Below the pieces are notes generated by a model. It was given only the letters and a program-made list of their open reading frames with translations. It was not told the origin of the DNA and did no database searches. From Leidyana gryllorum EB-2025a (Eukaryota; Apicomplexa): a stretch of DNA of 64,000 nucleotides. The stretch is taken from NCBI GenBank assembly GCA_048772705.1, contig JBLWGC010000230.1, positions 186,001-250,000 on the forward strand, given 5' to 3'. Positions 43,901 through 54,460 of this stretch are shown piece after piece (positions within the stretch are counted from its first letter, which is position 1; every line of letters starts with the position of its first letter). The translations under genes were made by a program, and so were the position numbers.

Positions 43901-46513
43901 ATGATCAATTCGGAATCTAGGTCAGGCAACTGGGTGTGGCAGATCTTGGCAGTCCTCACTCGCCTGTGGCAGTTCATCATCTCGTGCTTGCAAAGGCAGC
44001 CTACTAGCGCAGCTATGCCATCAGATAAGAGACAGGAAAATGTACCAAACTCTCCTGACACAACAGAAGTCACCAGTCAACCCTCCCCTGACCTTTTGTC
44101 AGGCTCAGATCAAGTGATGGACCCATTCGCCCAATCGACAAATCCCACCAATGAAGGCATTCCGTTGCCCACTGGGCTTTTGACTGCATTGAGTCCGGCA
44201 GCGTGTGACTCGGGTCGAATTAATTTATCCTGTCACGATCTCAAAGACCGAAGCCTTAAGCAGATTCTTGAGACTTTCAAACTCTTCCAAGAACGTCATC
44301 CGCATTGGAAGGGTGATAGACTCCTGTCGGAAGTGATCACTGAGAAACTGCGTGTGACAACGCCGGTTCTCGCTGCCCGTCCCCAGTCATCCGAGGAGCA
44401 GCTGGTGGTGACGCCTGCTGACGCCGACGGTGGCTGTCTGCTGACTGACAACTCGCCTCCAGCGGCACCTGGGCTCAGCGATTGCGCGCCGTCTCCGTCG
44501 TTTGCAGATGGGTCCTTCCGTCGCGTGCCTCCGTTGGCCCGCGAGAAGGTGGCAGACGCTCTTTTCAATCTGATTGAGTCCGAGGACATGAGTTTGAGTG
44601 ATGATCTAAGTTTGCTTAACGTGGTTACAGAGGCTTGCGTGGGGTTGGGCAGCGCGAAGCACCTCCGGGGGATATTCCATTTAATAAAGGAGATCAGTGC
44701 AGATCACCTGCAGGCGGTCTCCAAAGGCCAACAATCCAGTATACAGCAGAGTCATCAAGAGCTGCATGATTTCTTCTATGGTGCTGACCAGCCAGCGACA
44801 GCCGAGATTCTCAGCCTCACGAATCAGCCACGTTTCAGCCGTTTGCAGGGGCAGCGTCGGGCATACTTCACGCTCATACGACCTGATGACGCCAAACCTT
44901 TGTGCCGTGAAGGCCTCTTGGAGGGACCCGACAAACTTTTCGTCCCGTCACTCCAATGCTATGGCCTTCTCATCAAAGGGTTCGGGGCCCTACGCGACCT
45001 CTGTGCCGTCCGCTTCTTGTGGAACCATGCGACACTGTACGCGGGCTACGAGCCAGAATCGGTCACATACGGCTGTATGCTGGACGGTCTCATTCAAGCT
45101 GGTAGCGTTCACGAAGGTATTGAACTGTTTAACCAAATGAAGGAAGAGCAACGTATCCAACCCAACACCATTATGTATTCTACCCTTATCAAAGGCTTCG
45201 CCAGATGCAAAGACGTAAGTCGAGTGGTACCTGAGTTTCATCCAAACCGCACCATAGCATGATCGGGCCTTGTCGCTCTATCAAGAAATGGTTGATGCCA
45301 ATATCCCCGTCAACACAGTCACCTTCAACTCATTGGTCAATGCCTGCGCTCGCTCAGGCGCCATGTGCGAAGCTGCAGGTGTACTGGACGCAATGCTCGA
45401 AGCTGGCATCAGTCCCGATCTGGTGACTTTCTCCACAGTGGTCAAGGGTTATTGTGTCAACGGAGAAGTCGAGAGGGCCTTCGGACTGCTTTCTCAACTC
45501 AAAGGAAAGGGAATCCAGCCCGATGGTATCTTATACAACACCCTCCTTGACGGGTGTGTGCGTTGTCGAGTGAGTTTGAGTTTAGATGATTCACCTTCAC
45601 AGAACCGTCTCCTCCCTCTCTCACAGAAATTCGCTCTATGTGAACAAGTTTGGAAGAGTATGATGGCCGATAACGTAGCGCCGAGCAATTTCACATTGAC
45701 AATCTTCATCAAGTTGTTCGGACGCTTGGGTCGACTGAATCGCATCTTTGAACTCGTTGAAGACTTCCCCAAGCAGTATGGATTCAGTGTCAACGGACAT
45801 GTTTACACTTGTCTCATGAGCGCGTGTATCTCAAATCATCGAGTAAGTCGTCTCAAGAGAGATGTTAAAGTTTTTCACTCCCACAACAGTATGATCACGT
45901 GGCGGACATATTCCAGAAAACTCTCGCTGCTCGCGATACCACCGGGTATCCAGACGCAAAGAGCTTCGAGACTGCGTTGAACGGCCTCTATCGTGGCGGT
46001 TTCCTGCATGAAGGTGTCCAGATCTTACGTCTGGCGTTTGGAATGCAAAACTCATTCCTGCCCATAGGTGAGAAAAGAGCGCCTTTGGGGGGCGTCAGAG
46101 ATTCAGAAAGCTCATACGCTCCACCTGCAGACGTCCTGAGTGAGAACGAGAGGAACATTGGACTGCATTTAGATCCCAGTATCCTCCAAGCGTGGATCGA
46201 AGTCCTGGAGAAACATGGAGAAAAGGAATTGTTAGATCCCATATTGCCGCATATGCAAAAGGCGATGGCTCGTTCGCGTCGGGCCAATTCGAGCCTCGGC
46301 AATGGTCCATACAATAACCACAATAACGTTCGGAATCGTCGTTTCAACACTTCCATGTCACCGCACGCACCACCCTTCTCTCCTCGTCGCAATAACAACT
46401 TTGGTCCACATAGGAGAAACAACCAATGGAATAACAACAAAGATAGTGGCGGGTCCTTTGGTCGAGTCGGCAGCCGACCTCGCAGCTCCCAGTCTCAGAT
46501 TTGGCGTCCTTAG
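43901..46513 (+). CDS. Pentatricopeptide repeat (PPR) RNA-binding protein
   Basis: 821 residues in exons 43901-45214, 45258-45569, 45627-45842 and 45890-46513. The first 270 residues are variable and Ser/Pro-rich; the start may be a later Met (about 44016). From about residue 345 there are PPR units: CYGLLIKGFGALRDLCAVRF, VTYGCMLDGLIQAGSVHEGI, IMYSTLIKGFARCKDHDRAL, VTFNSLVNACARSGAMCEAA, VTFSTVVKGYCVNGEVERAF, ILYNTLLDGCVRCR, and VYTCLMSACISN. The C-terminus is Arg/Asn-rich (NNHNNVRNRRFN, RRNNNFGPHRRNN), which would add RNA affinity. PPR proteins usually process organellar transcripts; no transit peptide is evident, so the compartment is open. The second intron (57 nt) has no in-frame stop. Confidence 0.85.
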
Positions 46514-46569
46514 TTCACACCACAAGTAGTTCAAGGTTTGCCTCTACATTGTTTGCTTGCCGTTTCATC

Positions 46570-48393
46570 TTATAAAGTGTTTGACAAATAGACCAGAACA
46601 TCTCGCAGTTGCTGCAACCGCGTCCCCGCGGGAAGAACCCACATCTCGTCATGCAGAGCCCATCCTCCCTCTTCCATCAGCAATGTCCCAAACTTGCAAC
46701 TTAACCATTGCTCGAATTTAGGATTATTCTGCAACCGTCAAATCTAATCTTCCCACAACAATGAAGCAGCTAACCCACCTGTCGGATTTGTCGATATTTG
46801 TCATTAGAGGGGTCTTGCAACACATTGTTGAAAATGGCTTGAATCAACCTGGACACACACACACACAAATCGAAACGGTCTCCACATGGCGGCCATCGTC
46901 ACTCACTTGACAGCTTGGAGGAAGCGGTCCCTGGGCAGCTCGAGTCCTGCTGCTTCGACCTCTTTCCCTGAGAGCGGAACGTTCCAAAAGCTCCTCAGCG
47001 ACTTTTCAGAGAACTTACAGTGGTCGCTAATCGCCGGTTTGCCCAATCCTTTCATCAAGTCTGAAGGCAGGGCGGGAGTCGATGCCGGTGGAGTGCCGCT
47101 TCCGTCGACCGCTTTGTCCGTGTCTTCAGGACTGGGGACTGCATAGCGCGCCGCCAGACATTCGTAAGCCTTCTGGATCCGCTGGTCCGCGTGCGTATTG
47201 ACATCGGCCACATGTGCCAGAGCCGCCAGTGTGTATCCGTCAAACTGGTTAACAGAAAGAGAAAGTGTCAGTGGCAGTGAGATGGAAATTCGGGCTCACT
47301 TCGATAGTCTGAAGTCTACTTTGCACTATCCGCGCCGCCTCGTGGCCATCCAGGCCTCCAGCCAGAGTCAGTGCCATGGCGCACACTAAGGGGCATTGAG
47401 CAAGCACCCTTTGTTTGCCGCCTTACCGATAGCTGCGTGGTACCGTCTTCCAGTGTCGACTATGAGAACATTCATTCCGGATGTGGCAACCAGCCAGAGA
47501 GGCTGGAAAGCCTCGGAATAAAACTTCAAAATCGCTTCTTTGGATCGGAACGGTAGGTAGGCTGGTCCCGGACGTGTGAGCTGCCGATCACTAACCAGCT
47601 TGCACTGCAGATCTTGGGGCGCCAAGTTGATGACGGCTCCCCATTGGATCCAGTGACGGTGCTGCGCCAGAAAGTCGGCAGTCTCTTGCGTCAGTGTGTT
47701 GAGATTGATAACATAAATCCCTCCTCGGGATCCCTGTGGGGTGGCAGAGAAAGGAGAGTGCGGAATGCAGTGAGGGCGGATGTTTCCACCGTCGTCAGTA
47801 CCACTCACCTTATTGATGGCCACAGCCTTGATGCTGCCAGGAACCTCCGTCAAAAAGCGGGGGATCGGCTGCTGCACGATGGAGATGACGCTGGCTGAGC
47901 GGAGGGAGGTGTCGTCGGGTTGGTGTCGGAGGTTGTTGGGCTTACGCTCGAGGATAACAATACGTTTCGGGGTAGTCTTGGACCTGCCCATGTATCGTAG
48001 GGTTCTACTAACGAGATTGTTGGAGCTCAGGGCGACGTGGCTGGGAGAGAGCTCGCTGAAGATATAGACGGAACGCAAATGGGTAATGGTCTTTAGCCAC
48101 TGGAGGAACTCGTTCCGCTTCTCGTCGGTGCACTCCTTAAATGGAGGGATCCGGACAGTGACTTCATGGGCCTGCAGATAGTGGCCCAGGTTCCCAATGG
48201 CGCTGCGGGAGGCGTCTCTGGACATGCAGTTGAGACTGACGCCGGAGGCCGTCTCATGGTCCGTCCTGAGATACGAAACAAAGAAGGAGGGGCCGCAACG
48301 ATAGACCGGACAGCGTTTATCCACGTCCTGCAGACATGCGTAGGTGTTTGCAGGTATGAGCGGCTCGAGAGTGGTCCAAGCAGAGTTTGGCAT
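46570..48393 (-). CDS. PUB-domain protein with a degenerate phosphatase-like region
   Basis: 514 residues, complement(46570-46728, 46779-46848, 46907-47244, 47300-47385, 47427-47733, 47809-48393). The spliced C-terminus NNVLQDPSNDKYRQIRQNNPKFEQWL ... FGTLLMEEGGWALHDEMWVLP (given here in two parts) has the PUB/PUG core that binds p97/Cdc48. Upstream, WIQWGAVINLAPQD ... FYSEAFQPLWLVATSGMNVL then IVDTGRRYHAAIVCAMALTL resembles a dual-specificity phosphatase. The expected HC-x5-R loop reads VDTGRRYHA, so the catalytic Cys is absent. The N-terminal 190 residues are unrecognised. Pairing with Cdc48 is a family-based inference; a pseudophosphatase is my inference. The 75-nt intron at 47734 contains no in-frame stop. 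Confidence 0.7.
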
Positions 48394-48454
48394 GAGGCAA
48401 GCTAAATTGTTGGTTTTTAAGGGCACTAAGTAGCAACAAAAGACGACGAATCAA

Positions 48455-49071
48455 TCAAGCCTCAACATCCACAACCCCCTTGTCAGAGACGTAGATACCA
48501 TCCAAGAACTGACGAATATCCTTCTTGCGGACGAGAGCGTTCTGGTGGATCAGAGCGCAAGAACGGGAGACGTTCTCGAGGTCAATGCCGGTGAGGACGA
48601 GCTCATCCTTGACTGCAGTGCTCTTGACGCAGCTGACGCCGTTGAGCAACTTGACGATGCGGGTACGCTTCTCTCCCAAGAAGTTACGGATCTCGACGGT
48701 CTTGCCGCCATCGGCGATGTTGATGTTGATGGGAAAGTGATTGTACACCAGTCTCATCTTGTACTGGAACTTCTTAGTCACACCCTTCATCATGTTCTCG
48801 ATATGGGAGCAGAGAGTGCGAACCACAGCCTTCTGGGTGGGAGTAGACAGCCACAGAGCCACCTTGATGGTCTTGCCGTCCTCAGCAACAGCGCAATCGC
48901 ATGGGATGTGCTTGAAGTCCCGAGACAGGGAGCCGTGCTTGCCCTTCACGCTAACCACGCGGGACTTCACGGAGACCTCCACTGCCACAACATTACCCAA
49001 AAAGTCTCACTATTCGATCACTTACCTCCCTCCGGGACGTTAATCGTCTCCTCAGTGTAGATGTACCTCAT
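48455..49071 (-). CDS. RPL9: 60S ribosomal protein L9 (uL6)
   Basis: 190 residues, complement(48455-48981, 49026-49071), 44-nt intron. It aligns along its length with eukaryotic uL6: MRYIYTEETINVPEG, VVSVKGKHGSLSRDF, VVRTLCSHIENMMKGVT, YKMRLVYNHFPININI, VEIRNFLGEKRTRIV, DIRQFLDGIYVSDKG. It is part of the large-subunit GTPase-associated region. Upstream of the ATG on the coding strand is a run of eight T followed by GCAAG (49087-49099), a good candidate for a trans- or cis-splice acceptor 15 nt before the start. Confidence 0.97.
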
Positions 49072-49086
49072 GGCCGCGTCAGTCCC

Positions 49087-49100
49087 CTTGCAAAAAAAAT
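49087..49100 (-). promoter_or_regulatory. Poly-T/GCAAG acceptor-like site upstream of RPL9
   Basis: Reads A-T8-GCAAG on the coding strand and ends 15 nt before the RPL9 ATG. Perkinsids and dinoflagellates add a spliced leader to mRNAs, and a polypyrimidine run plus AG is what that needs. Use as a trans-splice site is inference. Confidence 0.4.
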
Positions 49101-49140
49101 CACGTTGAACCCCATAAAAACTGACCTGTCGTGTCGTCTC

Positions 49141-50860
49141 ATGAAGCGTCATCAGCTCAATGCCTTCCTGAACGCCCTCCCGGACATTGACCACGCGGCC
49201 CTCAGTTATGATGACACACCATGGGTGACAATGTCCACCAATGACATAGAGGAAAAGGAGAGAGCTATCCTCCGGGACTTTGACTGTGATGCCTATGACA
49301 TGTATCAACCAATTCGTAATCCTCGACTCGTAGCCCGCGAGCTCGCTGACGCTTCCACCACTCTATCCTCCTCTGGACTCATGGATGACCTCACTTGCCC
49401 AATTTGCATTGGTATAGTGGTGACCTTTTTGGACATTACACTGTAATCTCTGCCGATCCCCACAGGAATATATAAAGAAGTAATGGTTGTTAAAGACTGC
49501 TCGCATCGTTTCTGTGCCGATTGTATACAAAAATGGCTACGCAGCGGGTGAGACTTCAAACACTCTCGAATCCGGGACCCTACTCACTCGGCTTGCACTT
49601 CACTGTGTGGCCTGCGTTTGTACATATTTGGTACTCTTCCACCTTCTATGCCTCTACTGTCTCGCACTTTGAACTCTTATGATGTCTCACCAGTCACCAG
49701 GTATGTCCTCAGTGCCGAATGAGGATTCCCTCTCGCCGAGCTCTGCGTCACGATCAAATCTTCGACGCCATCATTGAGCGTCTGTTCCCTGATGTGGAGG
49801 GGTTCGAACGGGAACGCAACGAAATCATCAGCGAGGCTTCGAAACGGCTGGTGCTCGCCCAAGGAGTCAGTTCGGCTGGCTCTATACCGAGCGAGGGCGT
49901 TCAACGACGGTAGGGTCACGGACGACGAGCGCGCATCAATGTTCCAACAGCCGAGGCACAACCGGTGCTAACAGGATGATCGACAGCGAGGGACAACGAA
50001 GACGGCGAGCAGCGTCGATGCGCGCTCGAGACTTCATTCGCGCTGAGGCCAGAAGTGGTAACGAGGATCCGACACCCACTTCGTCGAGCCGCGAGCAAAC
50101 GGCGTCCGCTAACTCCAGTCGTGAGGTGGAGAGCAAAGACGGAGACGATGACGATGACGACGGGGACGATGATGACGACGAGGAGGATGACGAAGAAGAC
50201 AGCTCAGGAGCGGCAACTGAGGAGTTTGAGAGTCAAAGTTCAATGGATTCGCCAGCAGCGCGAGGCCCAACACGGAAGCGCCGCACTTTCTTCGCTGGCC
50301 AGGTGGATCACCGGGTCGGTCCAATGTATAATGACTATTCGCCCGGAAATCGGGTGGAGATATTCCTCGTTTGGGATGGTGCCCGATCTGGTCCAGACGT
50401 GGAACTCCCGTCTCCGTTGCTCAATATGGCCAGGGAACTGAGTAAAAGAGTGAGGCGAGAGTGTGGAAGACTTGTTGGCCATTCAAACTCCTCCGTAGTC
50501 TCAAATCTTTGGCGTTGGAGCATCGGCTCGAGATGTGGCGATGGTGATAGCCCGAAAGATCTGCACAGATGTCATAGGGCGTTCCGATCCCGCCAGCATT
50601 CTGACGGATATATCTTTCGTCAAAGATGTGAGTGGAGCCGACTTTGACGATCGGATGTCAATTGTGTGGTTTAGGGGAGGATGTTTCCTCCAGATCCCAG
50701 TATCCCTGTTATGGATCTGAGCAAGACGATCACGGAGTCAAGAGGCCCCACTGCTGTACGATATGCCATGTCACCGCGGTAAGTCGAAGCGGCGGGGAGG
50801 CGCTTAGCGACACACGTCTGTAGCTTGACGATTTTGTGCAATCACCCAAGAGGGTATTAG
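49141..50860 (+). CDS. RING1-like E3 ubiquitin ligase (Polycomb-type RING with RAWUL-like end)
   Basis: 445 residues in exons 49141-49411, 49466-49547, 49694-49909, 49951-50449, 50499-50627, 50675-50778 and 50824-50860. The RING reads LTCPICIGIYKEVMVVKDC, SHRFCADCIQKWLRSG, VCPQCRMRIPSRRALR. The following HDQIFDAIIERLFPDVEGFE matches the RING1/RNF2 signature in which the RING runs into a DxxFDALIxxIYP helix. An Asp/Glu run follows, then a C-terminal region (VEIFLVWDGARSGPDVELP ... ARDVAMVIARKICTDVIG ... PRLTILCN) with the size and position of the RAWUL ubiquitin-like fold. In animals and plants such proteins monoubiquitinate H2A. RAWUL is inferred from layout; the RING is clear. I start at the first ATG (49141). 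Confidence 0.8.
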
Positions 50861-50998
50861 ATAGATAGAAGACATTGACTGTGTAGCGGCCGTGGCGTGT
50901 GGCGATCGAGTGACCAGATATCTTTGTGTGTCTCGTCTCGGACCGGAGGCTAGGATTCCTTTTTTGTCTCCCCTTCACCAGACTCCAGCGCTTAAAGG

Positions 50999-51442
50999 AT
51001 GAGCGTAGAGCAAGATGACAATAGTCCCTCCTATGGCAACAAGCTACTGTCGCGGCCAATGTCGAACTCCTTCGACTCTCCTTTGGATTTAGCAAACTCG
51101 ATCATTGACGCTCGCACCTCCTCTCGCGAGAGCGAGACCACCAAGTTTGAGCCAGGTGTAATGACTAGATCTAGGACTCGCGCTATCAGTGAGGTGGAAA
51201 CTATCCAGGAGGAGCTAAGCAGTGTCGACGACGAGGAACGGAGCGAGCTGGATGGGGAAGAAGACACCAGTCCTACAGTCTCCTTTGACAGGTTCGCGGG
51301 ACACTCTGGCGACGATATCTCGGCTGCATCAGGCAAGCGGCGACAAAGCCTACCGGACGACAACGATGACTCAACGGACGGGAGCAGACGGGCGGAGAGT
51401 CAGAGATTTGAGGCGCGGCGGCGCCTCCTGACATTAGAGTGA
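50999..51442 (+). CDS. Small unrecognised acidic Ser-rich protein
   Basis: 147 residues if read to the first stop. Acidic and Ser/Arg-rich with no fold visible; TRSRTRAISEVETIQEEL and GKRRQSLPDDND look like phosphorylation sites. The stop codon overlaps a good donor (TTAGA|GTGAGT at 51439). Splicing to an acceptor at 51475 would replace the last residue by about 11 more (ERYARAKSYHLAS). A disordered regulatory protein is possible; no family recognised. Confidence 0.5.
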   Translation: MSVEQDDNSPSYGNKLLSRPMSNSFDSPLDLANSIIDARTSSRESETTKFEPGVMTRSRTRAISEVETIQEELSSVDDEERSELDGEEDTSPTVSFDRFAGHSGDDISAASGKRRQSLPDDNDDSTDGSRRAESQRFEARRRLLTLE

Positions 51443-52029
51443 GTGACTTATACTGTTGTGTAAGGCTGTCTCAGACGCTACGCTCGAGCCAAAAGCTATC
51501 ATCTTGCTTCCTGAACTCTCTGTCCCCTTCATTCTACAGCGGTTGACAACTCGCTCACAAAATTCTCGACACCTGAGATCCTCCAACCAAGATGACCGGC
51601 TCGAAGATCAAGCTCGCCGTCATACAATAAGCTTTCGGTTGGATCCCAGAAAGTTACAACCCCTACACCTGTCTGTGCAGCAGGCTGCAAGCTTAGCGCC
51701 TCTTTTGTTTGTCTTAATTTTGTGTTTCTGCAACTAGTGACGGTCATTTGCAGACCGCTGACCGATATATTGATGGTTCGTAAGCTGTAGCCCGACTATT
51801 AGTCCTATGGTCCAGGTGCTGCCTACAGTGTACCGTAGAAGGCTGCCCACAGTGTACCTTAGATGGATGTCTCTCTCAGTACGTCCTCCGACCGCTAAGG
51901 AGGGCCGGCTAACGACAAAGTTAGAAATGAAGAAGCAGTTGTTTTCCCCCTCATTCGAGCAGGTCCGTCTCATCATCATGCTCATGCAGCTGAACAAGTC
52001 CGAGACGGTATATGGCTATCGGATGCAAT
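51443..52029. other. Intergenic/3' region without a supported gene
   Basis: No reading frame here has convincing composition or splice structure. It holds a 24-bp direct repeat (51818-51841 and 51842-51865; about 20 of 24 positions match) with the core ACAGTGTACC. A pyrimidine-rich stretch lies near 51500-51540. It sits between tail-to-tail genes, so it probably contains both 3' ends. Confidence 0.5.
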
Positions 52030-52886
52030 TTAGGCTTGGCCAAACTTTCCTTCTTCTTTGAGCTTCAGGTTGGAGGCACCAGCCCGCTCGAACTCTTCCT
52101 TGAACTTGCAAGCAACTGAAAACCGGGCAATTTGGGGTCGGAAACTGTGCAGAGTACTTACGTTCAGCAGTACCGAAACGAAGAGCGAATTGTTCGACAG
52201 CCGGAGGATCTTCGGCACTGTCCAGAACAGACCAAGTCCATATCTTGTCGTTCCCGGCATTCATACGCAAAGTGCAGGCCTCGTTCGTCGGGAGAACTGT
52301 GGTGTGGTGAAGTGTGTGTGTGGCGGACAGTGTTTGCCGGAAACGTACCATAATGATTAGCTACGATCTTATGAGTCTTCTCCTGGCGTAGGAGGAAGCG
52401 GATCTTTCCTTCCTTATCTCTGAGGAGTTTGCTGTCACCTATGCCACGCTCTTTCCACTGGCCGTCGTTCCATCGATAGAGTTTGCTTCTGTTTGTCCAC
52501 TCCACGACCTCCTCCTCTTCACCAGTAACAACCTGGACTTCTTCTAGGTGTACGTCGGGACGCTTCCACGAACCCTCTACGACCTCTTTTTCGGGATCCT
52601 CGTCATCACCGGCAGCAGTAGCGGGCTGCTGCTCGGTAGGAGGAGTTTGTGTTTCGGCAGTCGGAGGTGCAGGTGCCTCAGCCTCAGCCTCGGCGGTGGC
52701 AGGGGCAGGAGCCGCGTCAGCCTCGGCGGTGGGAGGGGCAGGAGCCGCGTCCGCCTCGGCGGTGGGAGGGGCAGGAGCCGCGTCGGCCTCGGGTTGTGTT
52801 TCGGCAGCGGAAGGGGCAGGAGCCTCAGCCTCAGCTTGTTGGGGCGGGGCAGAAGCAGTGTCAGCAGGCTCTGCTGCAGTGGTCAT
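52030..52886 (-). CDS. RANBP1: Ran-binding protein 1 (RanBD)
   Basis: 252 residues, complement(52030-52115, 52162-52296, 52349-52886). The N-terminal 100 residues are Ala/Pro/Glu-rich with a repeated EADAAPAPPTA motif. The Ran-binding domain follows: EVVEWTNRSKLYRWNDGQWK, ERGIGDSKLLRDKEGKIRFL, QEKTHKIVANHY, then after splicing LRMNAGNDKIWTWSVLD and VEQFALRFGTAE. The basic end KFKEEFERAG also matches. The KLYR, KERGxGxxKLL, HKIxANH and NDKxWTW motifs are the RanBP1 signature. It co-activates RanGAP and helps release cargo after nuclear export. The acidic N-terminal extension is longer than in animal RanBP1. Confidence 0.95.
52684..52790 (-). repeat. 33-bp tandem coding repeat in RanBP1
   Basis: Three near-identical 33-bp units encode EADAAPAPPTA. 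They differ at only a few positions, so the expansion is recent. The period equals that of the large array at 54.7-57.8 kb, but the sequence differs. Confidence 0.8.
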
Positions 52887-53266
52887 GGAGTCAGACAGAA
52901 AATGTGTGGGGACCGAAAATGTTACAGCGAAAAAAAAAGTATCTGGTCCCTAGTAGATTGAAGTTGGTGGCGGAATGAAAGACTGACTGATGACTGGTAT
53001 GACTGCGAAACTACAGCAAGCAAGCAAGTGGGTTCGTGGTGTACATATGATGGATATAGAGATATTATTCCTTCTGCACCTCTGATACCCTTTTGCTCGA
53101 TGTCTTTCAGCAGGTGTGTCTTGATATTGAACGACGAACGGCCGGACGTCCGCACGAACGGTACAGGCAGTCTTGAAAACAGATTAGGTACTCCCTCTTG
53201 CACGCGATTGAGTAGAAGGATGGAGTGTGAAAGCGCTGCTTGAAGCGCGCTCGACTAAAATAATGA
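52887..53266. other. Spacer upstream of RanBP1; no gene seen
   Basis: Contains a run of nine A (52929-52937) and short open frames without ATG starts or family features. Probably the RanBP1 promoter/5' UTR plus the 3' end of the next same-strand gene. Confidence 0.5.
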
Positions 53267-53683
53267 CTATTCCTCGTAGGCCAAACCTTCGGCCTGAGTC
53301 ATAGCGGCGGCAAAAGCTTCTGGTGATAACTGAGCGCATAATGAAGCAAGAAGAGCGCAGGTGTCGGGCGCTGACGAAGAGGTAGCAGCGTCCGTCTCAG
53401 CGCTTCTGGTACTGGAAGAGTCACCAATCGCAATCGGTTTCTCCTCCACTTGAGTCAGGACTGGCATATTGGAGGCTAGTCCCAGTGCCGCTGTGAGGCT
53501 CACGCGATACCGAGGGGACTGGGCACTCTGCCTGAGGCAGAAACGGTCTTTTGTGGCAAAAATGCCCGTTGAGGTCGACGAGGCCGACGTGGACGTGCTC
53601 CCTCCAGCAAATGAGCACGGGGAGGAATCGGTCAGAGACAGCTTGCGTGGCACGGCCACCGGAACCACCTGAGGTAGTAACAT
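53267..53683 (-). CDS. Small unrecognised Ser/Ala-rich protein
   Basis: 138 residues, single exon with ATG at 53683. Ser/Thr/Ala-rich throughout (STSASSTSTGIFATK, AATSSSAPDTCALL). The C-terminal helix-like end is LCAQLSPEAFAAAMTQAEGLAYEE. No family recognised, no signal peptide. It could be the last exon of something longer, but I see no upstream partner. Confidence 0.4.
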   Translation of the reverse strand: MLLPQVVPVAVPRKLSLTDSSPCSFAGGSTSTSASSTSTGIFATKDRFCLRQSAQSPRYRVSLTAALGLASNMPVLTQVEEKPIAIGDSSSTRSAETDAATSSSAPDTCALLASLCAQLSPEAFAAAMTQAEGLAYEE

Positions 53684-54460
53684 GTTATCACACCTATTGC
53701 ACAGCCTTCAATGAATAGTAAGTCGCCCCGAACGATGATGTGTAGAAAGAGAGAACAAAAAGGATGAGCAAGTCGAGAACAAAGATCAGTGAGCAGTGAG
53801 TGAGTGAGTCAGTCAGTTGATGGAAAGAAGTAGGGGTCAGTCAGATCTGGTCCAATCTGGGTGGAACAAAAATATACCAATTGGTGAGCTAGGTATATTG
53901 CACCACTCTACCTCAAAGTTTCTCCACCGTTTTCAACCCACCCACAATGATGTGTATGCTCCACTTTCGACAGCTCACCCCTTCTATATGTCCCTTTCTA
54001 CAAAATTTCCATCACCCCTCCAACTACTTCTTAGTCCCAATCCAAACCAAACAACACGATGCCATCTTCGACATTTCCTTCCTACTCCACTAGTCGCACT
54101 GCTCACCTTCTTCCGTCCAAAACGTCTTCCTGAACATTCATCCCCATCAAATCAAAGGATCGATCCGCACCCATCTCATTTCATAATCCAGCATCTCGAA
54201 CACTGCCCAATCCTTTGCTGCTTGATAGGACCCGCCGCTGAACCAGACGTGGCCCTCACAACTATTGCCTATTGGAACACACTAAACAATAACCTCCTTG
54301 TTCATTTCTATTCCTGTTGAATATAAACAGACAGACTGGCCCTCGTCCAAAAAATCTGTACTATAGCTGCAATCAAGATACTTAGATCTCAAGATCGTGC
54401 TTCACCACGAACAATTGTACCTCTTGAAGATTGAACTCGCAACCGCCTCACTGTGCTGAC
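53684..54460. other. Longest gene-poor spacer in the window
   Basis: About 780 bp. Purine-rich up to 53830 (GAGTGAGTGAGTCAGTCAGT repeats near 53793-53818), then AC/CT-rich on the plus strand. A 167-codon plus-strand frame (53817-54320) is Pro/His/Leu-rich with no splice sites or family features; I do not call it a gene. Likely holds the promoter of the 138-residue gene and the 3' end of the VWA gene. Confidence 0.5.

Noticed and set aside
51456-51737. 93-codon plus-strand frame with a hydrophobic C-terminus
   Set aside because: Non-ATG start, no splice signals linking it to neighbours, weak composition; the hydrophobic end comes from T-rich sequence.
52922-53203. 93-codon minus-strand frame upstream of RanBP1
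   Set aside because: It starts at a non-ATG codon and has no recognisable feature; probably 5' UTR.
53817-54320. 167-codon plus-strand frame
   Set aside because: Pro/His/Leu composition matches a pyrimidine-rich strand rather than a protein, and there are no family motifs or intron partners.
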